Positions 17,969 through 28,435 are shown, counted from the first letter of the stretch. The stretch is 64,000 nt of DNA from Burkholderia pseudomultivorans (GCF_001718415.1 NZ_CP013378.1:4588001-4652000), one strand, 5' to 3'. Numbers and translations are program-made. Notes: generated from the letters alone by a model not told the origin.

Positions 17969-18002
17969 ATTCATCAAAAACTTTCCGATTTTCAGGATGA
18001 AT
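17969..18002. promoter_or_regulatory. Inverted repeat between the LysR and MFS genes
   Basis: ATTCATC (17969-17975) and GATGAAT (17996-18002) face each other across 20 bp in the shared promoter region. Position and symmetry suit an operator for the LysR protein, though it is longer than the usual T-N11-A core. Confidence 0.4.
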
Positions 18003-18049
18003 GTAGGCCACCACACTGTGACTGTCAATTTCCAACCCGGCCTGCCGTC

Positions 18050-19330
18050 ATGGACACCTCGCTTACCCTTTCCCGCTGCGCGCCCGCGCGCGGCCCCGCC
18101 CATCGCTGGCGCGTGCTGGCGGCCGGCGTCGCCGCGAACATGAGCTTTTCCGCGGCCGCCGCCGGCATTCCGACCACCGCCGTGTGGATGCGCACGGCCT
18201 ATCACCTCGACAACGGCGCGCTCGGTCTCGTACTCGGCGCGCTCGGCTTCGGCGTCGCGCTGTCCGAGCTGCCGTGGGGAATTGCCGCCGACCGCTTCGG
18301 CGACCGCCGCGTGCTGCTGACCGGGCTCGTCGCGACCGCCGCGATGCTCGCGCTGATGGCCTGTGCGATCGTGCCGACCCCGCACGCGACACCGCCGCTC
18401 GCGCGCGTGGTCGCGATGATGGGCTGCGTCGGGCTGCTCGGCGGCAGCGTCAACGGGTCGAGCGGGCGGGCGGTGATGCGCTGGTTCGGCGAGCGCGAAC
18501 GCGGACTCGCGATGAGCATCCGCCAGACGGCCGTGCCGCTCGGCGGCGGTGTCGGCGCGGCGCTGCTGCCGTGGCTCGCGTCGCGTGCGGGCTTCGCCGC
18601 GGTCTATGGTGCGCTGATGCTGCTGTGTGCCGCCGCGGCGACGCTGACCTGGCGCTGGTTGCGCGAGCCGCCCGCCCACGCGGCCGCAGCCGCCGCGCCC
18701 GGCAGCGGCGCCGCTCCGCATCCCGCCGCACCGCAACCGGGGGCCGCGCGCAGCGCGCCGCCGCTCGCGAATCTCGCCGTCTGGCGGATCGTGATCGGCA
18801 TCGGCGCCCTCTGCGCGCCGCAGTTCGCGGTGCTGACGTTCGCGACGGTGTTCCTGCACGATTTCGGCCGGCTCGACCTTGCCGCGATCAGCGCGACGAT
18901 GGTCGCACTGCAACTCGGCGCGATGGCCATGCGCGTGTGGAGCGGCCGCTACACCGACCGGCACGGCAACCGGCGCGCCTACCTGCGCGGATCGGTGCTC
19001 GTCGCGGCCGCCGCGTTCGCGTTGCTCGCGGCGGCGGTAGCCGGCAGCCCGCGCGTGCCGTTCGCCGCGATCGTCGCGATCCTCGTGTTCGCAGGCATCT
19101 GCGTGTCGGCGTGGCATGGCGTCGCCTATACGGAACTGGCGACGCTCGCGGGCGCGAACCACGCAGGCACCGCGCTCGGAATGGCCAACACGATCGTCTA
19201 TCTCGGGCTGTTCGCGACACCGCTGGCGATTCCGCCACTGCTGGCCGCCAGTTCGTGGAGCGTCGTGTGGCTCGCGGCCGCCCTGTGCGCGGCCGCGACC
19301 TGGCCGCTGTTTCCGCGGCAGCAGCACTAG
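18050..19330 (+). CDS. Major facilitator superfamily transporter
   Basis: Twelve-segment MFS transporter in the cytoplasmic membrane, 426 residues. The cytoplasmic loop after helix 2 carries GIAADRFGDRRVLLTGLV, the typical MFS motif A, and the second half has a matching loop WSGRYTDRHGNRRAYL. The central loop is rich in Ala and Pro (about residues 205-235). No family more specific than MFS can be named, so the substrate is open. The frame is open upstream across the LysR start; the ATG chosen precedes the first hydrophobic segment. Confidence 0.85.
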   Translation: MDTSLTLSRCAPARGPAHRWRVLAAGVAANMSFSAAAAGIPTTAVWMRTAYHLDNGALGLVLGALGFGVALSELPWGIAADRFGDRRVLLTGLVATAAMLALMACAIVPTPHATPPLARVVAMMGCVGLLGGSVNGSSGRAVMRWFGERERGLAMSIRQTAVPLGGGVGAALLPWLASRAGFAAVYGALMLLCAAAATLTWRWLREPPAHAAAAAAPGSGAAPHPAAPQPGAARSAPPLANLAVWRIVIGIGALCAPQFAVLTFATVFLHDFGRLDLAAISATMVALQLGAMAMRVWSGRYTDRHGNRRAYLRGSVLVAAAAFALLAAAVAGSPRVPFAAIVAILVFAGICVSAWHGVAYTELATLAGANHAGTALGMANTIVYLGLFATPLAIPPLLAASSWSVVWLAAALCAAATWPLFPRQQH

Positions 19331-19352
19331 CGGGCGCGCACGCGCGGGCCGC

Positions 19353-21554
19353 TCAGAACTGGTACACCGCCGTCAGCGTCGCCGAGCGGCCGTCGCCGAA
19401 TTCGACCGCCGACGACCGCGACGCGTTGCCGAGCTGCTGCCGCACGCGCTCGACATACGCGCGGTCGAACACGTTGTCGACGTTCAACTGCAGGCGCAAC
19501 CGGCGATTCACGTCATGGCGCGCCATCAGGTTGTGCACCCAGTACGCGCCGAGCATCCCGTCGCCTTCGGCCGTCACGTTGCGGCGGCCGACGAAATGCG
19601 AACCGTAGCCGAGCGTCCAGCCGGCCGGCAGCCGGTAGGTCGTCCACAGATTGAATGCGTGCCGCGGCGTGTTGCCGAGCATCTGCCCGACCCGACGCGG
19701 CGACGACGGCGACTCCAGCGTGACGCTCGCCAGATACGTGTAGTTCGCGAACACGTCCCAGTTCGGCGTCACCTTGCCGGCCGCGCCGAACTCGATGCCG
19801 CGCACGCGCTGCCGCCCCGCGAGCGCGTAGCTGCCGTCGGCCATCCGCTCGCGTGCGTTGTTCTTCCGGGTCTGGAACAGCGCGCCGTTCAGCGCGAGAC
19901 CCGCGAGCCCTTCCCACTTCGTGCCGAGCTCGATGCTCTCGCTCTTCTCCGGCGACAGCCCGCCCGTCGCCGCGCTCACGCCGGAGCCGGTCGTCACCAG
20001 GAACTCGGCCGACGGATTGAACGACGTGCCGTATGCGACATACACGCGGCCGTTGTCGGTCGGCTTGAACACGAGCCCGGTGCGCGTGCTGAGGTGGCGA
20101 TCCGATGAATCGGCGCGCTCGGTCGGCTTGCCGGCCGGCGTGCTCGCCGAACGGCCGTCGATCCAGTCGTGCCGCAGCCCGACGTCGACATCCCAGTATC
20201 GGCCGAACGAGATCGTGTCGAACGCGTAGAGCGCCTTCACGGTGAGTGCCGTGTCGTTGCGCGCGGTGTCCTGTCGGCGCACGGGGCCGTGCCACCAGCC
20301 GGGCGGCGCGGTCAGCGCATAGCCCTCCGCCGGCCACGACTTCGCAAGCCCGTACGAATAGGTCGTGCGCCCGTAGGTTTCCCGAGAAATCTCGAACCCG
20401 GTGACCAGCGTATGGCCGAGCCCGAACGTGCCGAATTCGCTCGTGACGTTGGTCTGGTTGGCCCACATCGCCGTCGACGAATCGCGGCCGTAGCCCTGCG
20501 GGCCGGCCGGCTTGTAGCGCCCGGGCGGCATCCCCTTCAGGTTCGCGTGCGACGCGGAAACCACCGTGTCGCGATGCAGGTGCGCATAACGGCTCAGGTT
20601 CTGCAGCTTCACGCGCGGCGACACGTCGTGCTCGGCCTTCACGGTCAGGACGTTCGACGTGATCCGTTCGCGGTCGAGGTTGCGCCAGCCGAAGTAGCGG
20701 TCGCGCGACACGCCGCCCAGCACCTGGCCGTTGAGCGCGGGCAGCCCGTAATCGGGCAGGTTGTTGTCGTACTGGTGGAAGTAGCCGAGCGTGACGCGCG
20801 TCGGCGTGCCGAGGCCGAATGCGAGCGTCGGCGCGACGCCCCAGCGCCGCTTGCGGATGTCGTCGCGGCCCGGCACGTCGTTGACGTGCGCCATCGCGTT
20901 GAGCCGGAACGCGGTATGGTCGCCGAGGCCGGGCAGCGGCCGGTTCAGGTCGAGCGTCGCACGCCGGCGGCCGGACGTGCCGAGCGCGGCGCCGGCCTCG
21001 GCGAACGCGTCGGCTTTCGGCGTCTTGCTGATCAGGTTCACCGAGCCGCCTGTCGTGCCCGCGCCGCCGAACACCGAGTTCGGCCCCTTGATCACCTCGA
21101 CGGCCTCGACGTTGAACAGGTCGCTGCGGTTGTTCTGCGCGCTGTCGCGCAAGCCGTCGAGCTGCAGGTTCGCGTTCACGTTGAAGCCGCGGATGTTCAC
21201 CATGTCGCCCGAGCCGCCGCCGCCCTCGCCGGCGTTGAACGTGATGCCCGCGACGTTCGACAGCGCGTCGCGCAGGCTCAGCGCCTGCTGCTCGTCGAGC
21301 AGTTCGCGCGGCACGACGGTGATCGTCTGCGGCACGTCGAGCAGCGGCGTCGCATATTTCGCCGACCCCGACCGGTCGACGCGCGAGCCGGCATCGCGAT
21401 CGCCGTGCACGAAGATCGGGCTCAGATGCGTCGCGCGGCGCGGGTCGGCCGCCTCCGCACCGGCCGGCGCGGTCGCACAGGTCATCATCGCGAACGCGAC
21501 GGAAGCGGTGCCGCGACGCGGCGGCGTCGGGCTCGACTGGATACGGCGACTCAT
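19353..21554 (-). CDS. TonB-dependent siderophore receptor
   Basis: Outer-membrane ferric-siderophore receptor, 733 residues. A signal peptide (about 1-35) is followed by the plug domain (about 60-180: LLDVPQTITVVPRELLDEQQ, IRGFNVNANLQLDGLRD, VEVIKGPNSVFGGAGTTGGS) and a 22-strand barrel ending in the aromatic VYQF terminus. The plug and barrel resemble catecholate receptors of the Fiu/BfrA type. A Fur box lies directly upstream, which supports iron-limited expression. No siderophore synthesis or TonB genes are nearby. It converges on the MFS gene, 22 bp away. Confidence 0.92.
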   Translation of the reverse strand: MSRRIQSSPTPPRRGTASVAFAMMTCATAPAGAEAADPRRATHLSPIFVHGDRDAGSRVDRSGSAKYATPLLDVPQTITVVPRELLDEQQALSLRDALSNVAGITFNAGEGGGGSGDMVNIRGFNVNANLQLDGLRDSAQNNRSDLFNVEAVEVIKGPNSVFGGAGTTGGSVNLISKTPKADAFAEAGAALGTSGRRRATLDLNRPLPGLGDHTAFRLNAMAHVNDVPGRDDIRKRRWGVAPTLAFGLGTPTRVTLGYFHQYDNNLPDYGLPALNGQVLGGVSRDRYFGWRNLDRERITSNVLTVKAEHDVSPRVKLQNLSRYAHLHRDTVVSASHANLKGMPPGRYKPAGPQGYGRDSSTAMWANQTNVTSEFGTFGLGHTLVTGFEISRETYGRTTYSYGLAKSWPAEGYALTAPPGWWHGPVRRQDTARNDTALTVKALYAFDTISFGRYWDVDVGLRHDWIDGRSASTPAGKPTERADSSDRHLSTRTGLVFKPTDNGRVYVAYGTSFNPSAEFLVTTGSGVSAATGGLSPEKSESIELGTKWEGLAGLALNGALFQTRKNNARERMADGSYALAGRQRVRGIEFGAAGKVTPNWDVFANYTYLASVTLESPSSPRRVGQMLGNTPRHAFNLWTTYRLPAGWTLGYGSHFVGRRNVTAEGDGMLGAYWVHNLMARHDVNRRLRLQLNVDNVFDRAYVERVRQQLGNASRSSAVEFGDGRSATLTAVYQF

Positions 21555-21571
21555 GCGGACTCCATAATTAA

Positions 21572-21590
21572 ACGAGAATGGTTCTCATTC
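21572..21590 (-). promoter_or_regulatory. Fur box upstream of the siderophore receptor
   Basis: GAATGAGAACCATTCTCGT on the minus strand, containing the perfect inverted repeat GAGAA-N3-TTCTC, 18 bp from the receptor start codon. Close to the Fur consensus built from GATAAT units; predicts repression by iron-loaded Fur. Confidence 0.75.
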
Positions 21591-21693
21591 AATACAAAAG
21601 CCCGTCGCAACGCAATCGGACACGTTCGAATTTCACCGGAAAACGCGCGCGAGTCCGATGCCGTGACGCGCACCGCAGCCGCCGCGCCGTCCG

Positions 21694-22332
21694 TCAGACC
21701 GCCTCGCGCGCGAGCGCGCGCTGCGCGGCGGGCCGCTGCATTTCGCGCGCCGCATGCGCGCTCCATGCCCGATGCCGCGTCATGTCGAGCCCGATCGCGA
21801 CGCCCCAGCGATACAGCACGAGCAGAAACGGATCGACGATCGAATGACCGCCCGGCTCGGCCCATGCGCGCCCGTCGGCCAGCAAGGCTTCGATCGACGC
21901 ATTCGCCGCGTCGATCACGCCGCGCCCGTGCGCGCTGATCGCGCCGTGCAGCGCGGCATCGCCGGCGAAGCGGCCGGGCCGCCACAACGCGCCGTAACCG
22001 ACGCCGTGCACCCAGCCGACCAGCCACGCAAGCCATTCGTGGCAGCGCGCCTCGCGCAGCGGATCGTCGAGCGGCAGCAGCTGCGCATCGGGGTGGCGGC
22101 GCGCGAGATAGGTGAGGATCGCCGGCGTTTCGGTCAGCACGCGCGGCTCGCCCGGAATCGCGAGCGCAGGCACGCGCGCCTTCGGGTTGATCGCGAGATA
22201 GCGCGCGCCGAGATTCTGCTGCTGCGCGACGGAGACGATCTCGGTGTCGAACGGCGCACCGGTTTCCTCGAGCGCGATGTGGGCGGCGAGCGAACACGCG
22301 CCCGGCGAAAGATAGAGGAGATAGGCGTTCAT
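21694..22332 (-). CDS. Glutathione S-transferase family protein
   Basis: Second glutathione transferase of the window, 212 residues. The N-terminal domain (1-80) has YLSPGACSLAAHIALEETG, with the Ser/Cys-containing loop of beta-class bacterial enzymes, then AINPKARVPALAI and LTETPAILTYLARRHP. The C-terminal domain carries SIVDPFLLVLYRWG. Beta-class enzymes bind glutathione weakly and often handle xenobiotics or oxidised thiols. It is divergent from a LysR regulator with a GcvA-like site between them, so the two probably form a regulatory pair. The frame is open far upstream; the ATG at the domain start was taken. Confidence 0.88.
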   Translation of the reverse strand: MNAYLLYLSPGACSLAAHIALEETGAPFDTEIVSVAQQQNLGARYLAINPKARVPALAIPGEPRVLTETPAILTYLARRHPDAQLLPLDDPLREARCHEWLAWLVGWVHGVGYGALWRPGRFAGDAALHGAISAHGRGVIDAANASIEALLADGRAWAEPGGHSIVDPFLLVLYRWGVAIGLDMTRHRAWSAHAAREMQRPAAQRALAREAV

Positions 22333-22423
22333 GATTGCGTTGTCCGTCGGACCTGTGGAACACGGAACCGAGTGTAGGAACGCACGAGCGCCTGCCGCAA
22401 ACGATGAATTGTGGCGCGCGGGC

Positions 22424-22438
22424 ATTAGTGCTACTAAT
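22424..22438. promoter_or_regulatory. LysR/GcvA-type operator
   Basis: ATTAGT-GCT-ACTAAT, a perfect six-base inverted repeat with the CTAAT half-site known from GcvA-like regulators. It ends eight bases before the LysR start codon, so it would let the protein repress its own gene and act on the divergent transferase gene. Confidence 0.6.
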
Positions 22439-22446
22439 ACCCGCTT

Positions 22447-23367
22447 ATGAAACGCATCCACCTTCCTCCGCTCCAGACGCTGCGAGCCTTCGAGAGCGCC
22501 GTCCGGCTGCAGAGCTTCACGCGCGCGGCCGATGCGCTGGCGCTCACGCAAGGCGCCGTGAGCCAGCATATCCGCGCGCTCGAGGCGCAGCTCGGCTATC
22601 CGCTGTTCACGCGCGAGCGCAACGGCGCGACGCCGACACACGCGGCCCATGCCCTCGCGCTGCAGGTCCGGCTCGGGCTCAGCGTGCTCGAACGCGCGTT
22701 CGAACCGACTCGCGCCGCACGCGGCCGGCCGCGCGCGCACGACGTCACGCTGAACGTCAGCGTGCTGCCGAGCGTCGCCGAGCGCTGGCTCGCGCCGCGC
22801 CTGCCGCGCTTCGCGGCCGCGCATCCGCACATCGCGATCGTGCTGCATCCGGACGCCACGCTCGCGCCGCTGCGCAAGCGCGACCGCATCGATGTCGCGC
22901 TGCGCTACGGCCCCGGCACGTGGCCGGGCGTCGTCGCCGAGAAGCTGATGAACGAGACGATCTTCCCGGTCGCCAGCCCTGCCTATCGCAATCGCGACGG
23001 CATCGCGCCGCGCACGCCGGCCGATCTCGCGCGCGCGACGCTGCTGCGTCATCCGGCGCAGCCCTGGGAGCCGTGGTTCCAGGCCGCCCGCCTCGATCTC
23101 GCCGAATCGGCGCGCGCGCCGCGCTTCACCGATGCGAACGCGCTGATCGATGCGGCGCTGAAAGGGCGCGGCGTCGCGCTCGCGCGCCGCTCGCTGATCC
23201 TCCCCGAGCTGGCGGCCGGCACGCTGGTGCGCGTGTCGACGGTGCGCGTGACCGACGTCTATGCGCACTACGTCGTGTGGCGGCCGGACCATCCGCACGA
23301 AGCGGCGATCCGCACGTGGCTCGACTGGCTGCGCAGCGAAGTGCGGCGCAGGACGCCGCGACGGTGA
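22447..23367 (+). CDS. LysR-family regulator, GcvA-like
   Basis: Transcription regulator of 306 residues. The helix-turn-helix lies at residues 8-65 (LQTLRAFESAVRLQSFTRAA then DALALTQGAVSQHIRALEAQ), in the form typical of the GcvA/AmpR group, and the effector domain follows from about 95. The C-terminal region HYVVWRPDHPHEAAIRTWLDW is also characteristic of that group. It probably controls the divergent glutathione transferase gene through the operator between them. Its 3' end runs into a short tandem-repeat tract. Confidence 0.88.
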   Translation: MKRIHLPPLQTLRAFESAVRLQSFTRAADALALTQGAVSQHIRALEAQLGYPLFTRERNGATPTHAAHALALQVRLGLSVLERAFEPTRAARGRPRAHDVTLNVSVLPSVAERWLAPRLPRFAAAHPHIAIVLHPDATLAPLRKRDRIDVALRYGPGTWPGVVAEKLMNETIFPVASPAYRNRDGIAPRTPADLARATLLRHPAQPWEPWFQAARLDLAESARAPRFTDANALIDAALKGRGVALARRSLILPELAAGTLVRVSTVRVTDVYAHYVVWRPDHPHEAAIRTWLDWLRSEVRRRTPRR

Positions 23368-23430
23368 CACGCCGATACGGTGACACGCCGACACGGTGAC
23401 GCGCCGACACGCCGACACGCCGACACGCCG
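23364..23430. repeat. Short imperfect tandem repeat after the LysR gene
   Basis: A run built on GACACGCC and related eight-mers (GATACGGT, GACACGGT), with three uninterrupted CGACACGC-type copies near 23405-23430. It starts at the stop codon of the LysR gene and lies in non-coding DNA. It looks like a slippage-prone minisatellite. Confidence 0.6.
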
Positions 23431-23610
23431 CGAAAGCCCGACACGCGAAAAGTTGCAGGTACGCCGGTCCGGTTGCCGCGCGAGATACGGCACAACATCC
23501 GCGCCGAAGTCGCGTGAACGCGCACATCTCGCACGCGCCCCGGCCGCGCTTCGGGAGAACGCAGCCGCGCGCGGCCAGCGCATCGCGCCGCCCACGCCCA
23601 TCGCCCGCAC

Positions 23611-25836
23611 TCACACGCTCGTCGCCTCCGCCAGCTTGTCGAGCGTGATCGGCAGGTCGCGCACGCGCACGCCCGTCGCGTGATAGACGGCGTTGGCGAT
23701 CGCGGCCGGCACGCCGGTGATGCCGATCTCGCCGATGCCGCGAATGCCGAGTGAATTGAAGTGCGTATCGCGTTCGTCGACGAAGCTCACGTCGAGCTCG
23801 CCGATGTCCGCATTCACCGGCACGTGATACTCGGCGAGATTCGCGTTCGTGAAGCGGCCGTGCCGCACGTCGAGCCGCGAGCCTTCCTCGAGCGCGGTGC
23901 CGAGCCCCCACACGATGCCGCCGATCAGCTGGCTGCGCGCGGTCTTCGCGTTGAGCAGGCTGCCGACGCTGTACACGCCGACGATGCGCGGCACGCGGAT
24001 CGTGCCGAGCGCCGCATCGACATGCACTTCCGCAAACACCGCGCCGAACGAATGAAACGCATAGCGCGCCTTCTCGTCGCCGGGCTTCGTCGTCGCCTGC
24101 GCGTCGATCGGCCGGCCGCCTGCGCGGGCGATCACCGCGGCGGCCGGATCGCGTCGCGACGGATCGGCACGCAGCATCACCCAGCCGCCGTCGACGGTCA
24201 CGTCGTCGGGCGCGGCGCCGTGCAGCGGCGAGCCGGCGTCGGCGATCGCCATCGCGATCAGCTTCGCACGCGCCTGCAGCGCCGCCTCGCGCACGGCCGG
24301 CGCGACGCTCGCCGCCGACTGCGAGCCGCCCGACACCGGCGCGCGCGGCAGGCTCGAATCGCCGAGCTCGAAGCGCACGTTCTGCGGCGCGAAGCCGAGC
24401 GCGTCGGCCGCGACCTGCGTCATCACCGTATAGGTGCCGGTGCCGATGTCCTGCGTGCCCGACGCGACCGTCGCGGTGCCGTCGGGCAGGATGCGCGCGA
24501 TCGCCGACGCCTCGCTGCGATTCGCCGGATACGTCGCGGTCGCCATGCCGAGGCCGATCAGCGTGTCGCCGTCGCGCATCGTGCGCGGCGCGTTCGTGCG
24601 GCGCGACCAGCCGAAGCGCTCCGCCCCGGCGCGATAGCACGCGCGCAGCGCCTTGCTCGACCATGGCTTGCCGTCCTGCGGATCGACTTCCGCGTAATTG
24701 GCGAGGCGCAGTGCGATCGGATCCATGCCGAGCCGCCATGCCAGTTCGTCCATCGCCGATTCGAGCGCGAACGAACCGGGCGTCTCGCCGGGCGCGCGCA
24801 TGAAGGTCGGCGTGCCGACGTTCAGCGACACGATCCGGTGCGTGGTCGCCTGGTTCGGCACCGCGTACAGGATCCGGGACGGCATTCCGCACATCTCGGT
24901 CCAGTCCTCGAAGGTCGAGGTGGTGACGATCGAATCGTGGCGCATCGCCGTCAGCGTGCCGTCGCGGCGCGCGGCCAGCACCAGGTGCTGCTCGGTGCGA
25001 GGCCGGCCGCCGACCGGGCCGAACATCTGCGGGCGCGTCAGCGCGAGCCGCACCGGCCGACCGACCTGCTTCGCGGCCATCGCGCACAGCGACACGTGCG
25101 ACCACGACGAACCCTTGCAGCCGAACCCGCCGCCAAGGAACGGCGAGATCACGCGCACGTTCTCCGGCGCGATGCCGAATACCGCGGCCACCGCCGTGCG
25201 CGCACCCGACACACCCTGCGTCGAATCGTGCAGCGTCAGCATCGGCCCGTCCCAGTGCGCCATCGTCGCGTGCAGCTCCAGCGGATTGTGATGCTGCATC
25301 GGCGTCGTGTACGTCGCATCGACGCGCACCGCGCCTTCGCGCAGCCCCGCATCGACATCGCCGCGCTGCGTGTCCATCGGCCGGCCCTGCTGGCCCGGCG
25401 GCACGCGCGCGCCGGCTTTCGCACGCGCGAAGTCGAGCGTCGCGTCGCTCGCGCGATAGCGGATCCGCAATGCGTCCGCGGCGGCGCTCGCCTGTTCGAG
25501 CGTCTCGGCAACGACCACCGCGACGGGCTCGTTGCTGTAGCGCACGACGTCGTCCTGCAGCAGCGTAAGCCGGCGTCCCGCCGGCGGCGACAGCGGCGGG
25601 CGGCCGCCGCCGGGCAGGCGCATCGCATTCTCGTGCGTCATCACGAGCAGCACGCCGGGCATCGCGCGTGCATGGCCCGCGTCGATCGACGCGATGCGGC
25701 CGCACGCGATCGTGCTCGTCACGAGCACCGCATGCGCGAGACGCGCACCGGGAAATTCGGCCGCATAGCGCGCACCGCCCGTCACCTTCAGCACGCCGTC
25801 GACACGGTCGAGCGGCTGGCCGGTCAGCGTATTCAT
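23611..25836 (-). CDS. paoC: Aldehyde oxidoreductase, molybdenum-binding large subunit (PaoC-like)
   Basis: Large catalytic subunit of a periplasmic molybdenum hydroxylase of the xanthine oxidase family that oxidises aldehydes to acids, 741 residues. Seen: the N-terminal a/b hammerhead domain (LDRVDGVLKVTGGARYAAEF), the SPFLGGGFGCKG molybdopterin loop, MRAPGETPGSFALESAMDEL with the active-site Arg region, SGTQDIGTGTYTVMTQVAAD and the C-terminal GIGEIGITGVPAAIANAVY, which carries the catalytic Glu. This architecture matches E. coli PaoC (YagR). It is the last gene of a three-gene operon and overlaps the FAD subunit by four bases. The MCD-inserting chaperone PaoD is not in the window. Confidence 0.9.
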   Translation of the reverse strand: MNTLTGQPLDRVDGVLKVTGGARYAAEFPGARLAHAVLVTSTIACGRIASIDAGHARAMPGVLLVMTHENAMRLPGGGRPPLSPPAGRRLTLLQDDVVRYSNEPVAVVVAETLEQASAAADALRIRYRASDATLDFARAKAGARVPPGQQGRPMDTQRGDVDAGLREGAVRVDATYTTPMQHHNPLELHATMAHWDGPMLTLHDSTQGVSGARTAVAAVFGIAPENVRVISPFLGGGFGCKGSSWSHVSLCAMAAKQVGRPVRLALTRPQMFGPVGGRPRTEQHLVLAARRDGTLTAMRHDSIVTTSTFEDWTEMCGMPSRILYAVPNQATTHRIVSLNVGTPTFMRAPGETPGSFALESAMDELAWRLGMDPIALRLANYAEVDPQDGKPWSSKALRACYRAGAERFGWSRRTNAPRTMRDGDTLIGLGMATATYPANRSEASAIARILPDGTATVASGTQDIGTGTYTVMTQVAADALGFAPQNVRFELGDSSLPRAPVSGGSQSAASVAPAVREAALQARAKLIAMAIADAGSPLHGAAPDDVTVDGGWVMLRADPSRRDPAAAVIARAGGRPIDAQATTKPGDEKARYAFHSFGAVFAEVHVDAALGTIRVPRIVGVYSVGSLLNAKTARSQLIGGIVWGLGTALEEGSRLDVRHGRFTNANLAEYHVPVNADIGELDVSFVDERDTHFNSLGIRGIGEIGITGVPAAIANAVYHATGVRVRDLPITLDKLAEATSV

Positions 25837-26834
25837 GCGACACCTCCCTGTTGCGCCGCGGCCAGCTTCACCGCGCGCACGATCGCGCGTTGCGCGAGAC
25901 CGACCTTGAACGCGTTGCCGTCGAGCGGGTGCGCATCGCGCAGCGCGAGCGCGGCCGCTTCGCGCAGCGTCGCATCGGTCGGCGGCCGGCCCGCGAGATG
26001 CTGCTCCGCCGCGCTCGCGCGCAGCGGCTTGTGCGCGACGCCGCCGAGCGCGATCCGCGCTTCCGCGATGCGCGCGCCGTCCATCCGCAACGCCGCCGCC
26101 ACCGACACCAGCGCGAACGCATAGCTCGCGCGATCGCGCACCTTCAGGTAATGCGCGTGGTCAGCGAAGCCCGGCGCAGGCAGGTCCACCGCGGTGATCA
26201 ACTCGCCCGCCTCGAGCGTCGTGTCGAGGTCGGGCCGCTCGCCGGGCAGCCGGTGAAACGACGCGAACGGAATCTGCCGCTCGCCGCGCGGGCCGCTCAC
26301 GCGCACCACCGCATCGAGCGCCGCCAGCGCGACGCTCATGTCCGACGGATTCACGGCGACGCACTGCGCGCTCGCGCCGAGGATCGCGTGCATCCGGTTG
26401 TCGCCGCCGATCGCCGCGCAGCCGCTGCCCGGATCGCGCTTGTTGCATTGCGCGAACGCGCGATCGTAGAAGTACGGGCAGCGCGTGCGTTGCATCAGGT
26501 TGCCGCCGACGGTCGCCATGTTGCGCAGCTGCGCCGACGCGCCGGCCAGCAGCGCCTGCGACAGCAGCGGGTAGTCCGTGCGCACGCGCGCATGGTCGGC
26601 CGCATCGCTGTTGCGCACCAGCGCGCCGATGCGCAGCCCGCCGCCGGGCAGTGCATCGATCGTGTCGAGCCCCGCGATGCGCGTGATGTCGATCAGCGCG
26701 ACCGGCCGCGCGACGCCGCCCTTCATCAGGTCGAGCAGGTTGGTGCCGCCGCCGATGAAGACCGCGCCCGGCCGCTGCGCCGCACGCACGGCGCCGGCCA
26801 CGTCGCTCGCCCGTTCGTAGGAAATCGCTTCCAT
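25833..26834 (-). CDS. paoB: Aldehyde oxidoreductase, FAD-binding subunit (PaoB-like)
   Basis: FAD subunit that passes electrons from the iron-sulfur clusters to the acceptor, 333 residues. The FAD-binding motif GAVFIGGGTNLLDLMKGG is near residue 25, and ASAQLRNMATVGGNLMQRTR follows. The cluster CPYFYDRAFAQCNKRDPGSG-C matches the extra [4Fe-4S] site known from E. coli PaoB and absent from ordinary xanthine oxidases, which is why the Pao name is used. The ATG chosen follows GGGAGG at 8 nt; an in-frame GTG six codons upstream would overlap that site. Its stop overlaps the start of paoC. Confidence 0.9.
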   Translation of the reverse strand: MEAISYERASDVAGAVRAAQRPGAVFIGGGTNLLDLMKGGVARPVALIDITRIAGLDTIDALPGGGLRIGALVRNSDAADHARVRTDYPLLSQALLAGASAQLRNMATVGGNLMQRTRCPYFYDRAFAQCNKRDPGSGCAAIGGDNRMHAILGASAQCVAVNPSDMSVALAALDAVVRVSGPRGERQIPFASFHRLPGERPDLDTTLEAGELITAVDLPAPGFADHAHYLKVRDRASYAFALVSVAAALRMDGARIAEARIALGGVAHKPLRASAAEQHLAGRPPTDATLREAAALALRDAHPLDGNAFKVGLAQRAIVRAVKLAAAQQGGVA

Positions 26835-26852
26835 GCCGATGTCCTCCCGCAC

Positions 26853-27605
<753 letters not shown>

Positions 27606-28089
27606 GGGTTCTGCTCGCTCCATGATTGAGGGATGCAGAGGGATCGGCCGCGCACCGTTCGACCGCGCGCGGGCGCTGCATGCTCGTCCGCATGCACACC
27701 CTTGCGCATAGCAATTCCGGTGCCGCGCCGATGCGCGCGCAAGCGCGCGCCACTCCATGAAACTGCGCGCAACATGCGGGAAAGTAAAGCGTGCGACCTG
27801 GCTTTTCTGCATGATGGCGCGACGATGTCGCACGGCTGGCGCGCAACTGACCGCGGCCTGTCGAAGCGGCAAGAAACACGGCGCGGTGCGCCCCCCGGTA
27901 AATGCGTCCGGCCCGCGCGGCGCGCCGGGAAATATTGCCGCGCGCGCCACGCTCGCAGCCGCGAAAGCATGGAGTCAGGATTCCGAAAGCATACGTCGAT
28001 CACACGCGCGTCGCGCACGATTCACCGAAACGTCGCATCGCGCCGGCATACTCGAAATCGTTCCCGATTCACTCGCCCGGAGAAAATTC
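27606..28089. other. Intergenic region between divergent paoA and lipoprotein genes
   Basis: About 480 bp that should contain the promoters of the pao operon and of the lipoprotein-phospholipase pair. No convincing gene, repeat or operator was found; the open frames in it lack ribosome-binding sites. Confidence 0.5.
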
Positions 28090-28392
28090 ATGCGTCGCGT
28101 TGCCTTCGTCGTCGTTCTTTGTGCCGCCGCCTTCGTCGCCGCATGCAGCGACGACGCGCCGCACGACGCGCACGCGACCGACGCCTCGCAGCAATCCGGC
28201 GGATCGGCCGGCCCCGCGAACGCGTTCAACAGCGAACCGTCGTCCGCGAATGCCGCCGCGTCGGATGCCGCGCCGCTCGCGCCGCCGGTCGTCCACTATC
28301 CGCCCGACGACGACGACGATGCGAAGCCCGCCGCAGACGCATCTGCGTCGAGCGCCGCCGCGTCGGGCGCCGCCGCGTCGCCGTCGCACTGA
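28090..28392 (+). CDS. Small predicted lipoprotein
   Basis: A 100-residue protein with a lipoprotein signal peptide (RRVAFVVVLCAAAFVAAC, Cys at residue 19). The mature part is Ser/Ala/Asp-rich, with a stretch of acidic residues (PPDDDDDAKPAADAS) and no recognisable domain. GGAG lies 8 nt before the ATG. The phospholipase C gene starts 43 bp downstream on the same strand, so the two are probably co-transcribed. I do not recognise a family; an accessory role for the exported phospholipase is only a positional guess. Confidence 0.65.
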   Translation: MRRVAFVVVLCAAAFVAACSDDAPHDAHATDASQQSGGSAGPANAFNSEPSSANAAASDAAPLAPPVVHYPPDDDDDAKPAADASASSAAASGAAASPSH

Positions 28393-28435
28393 TTCCGCCG
28401 TTCCCGTCCCCGCTCGCAGAACCGAGGTGAATAAC

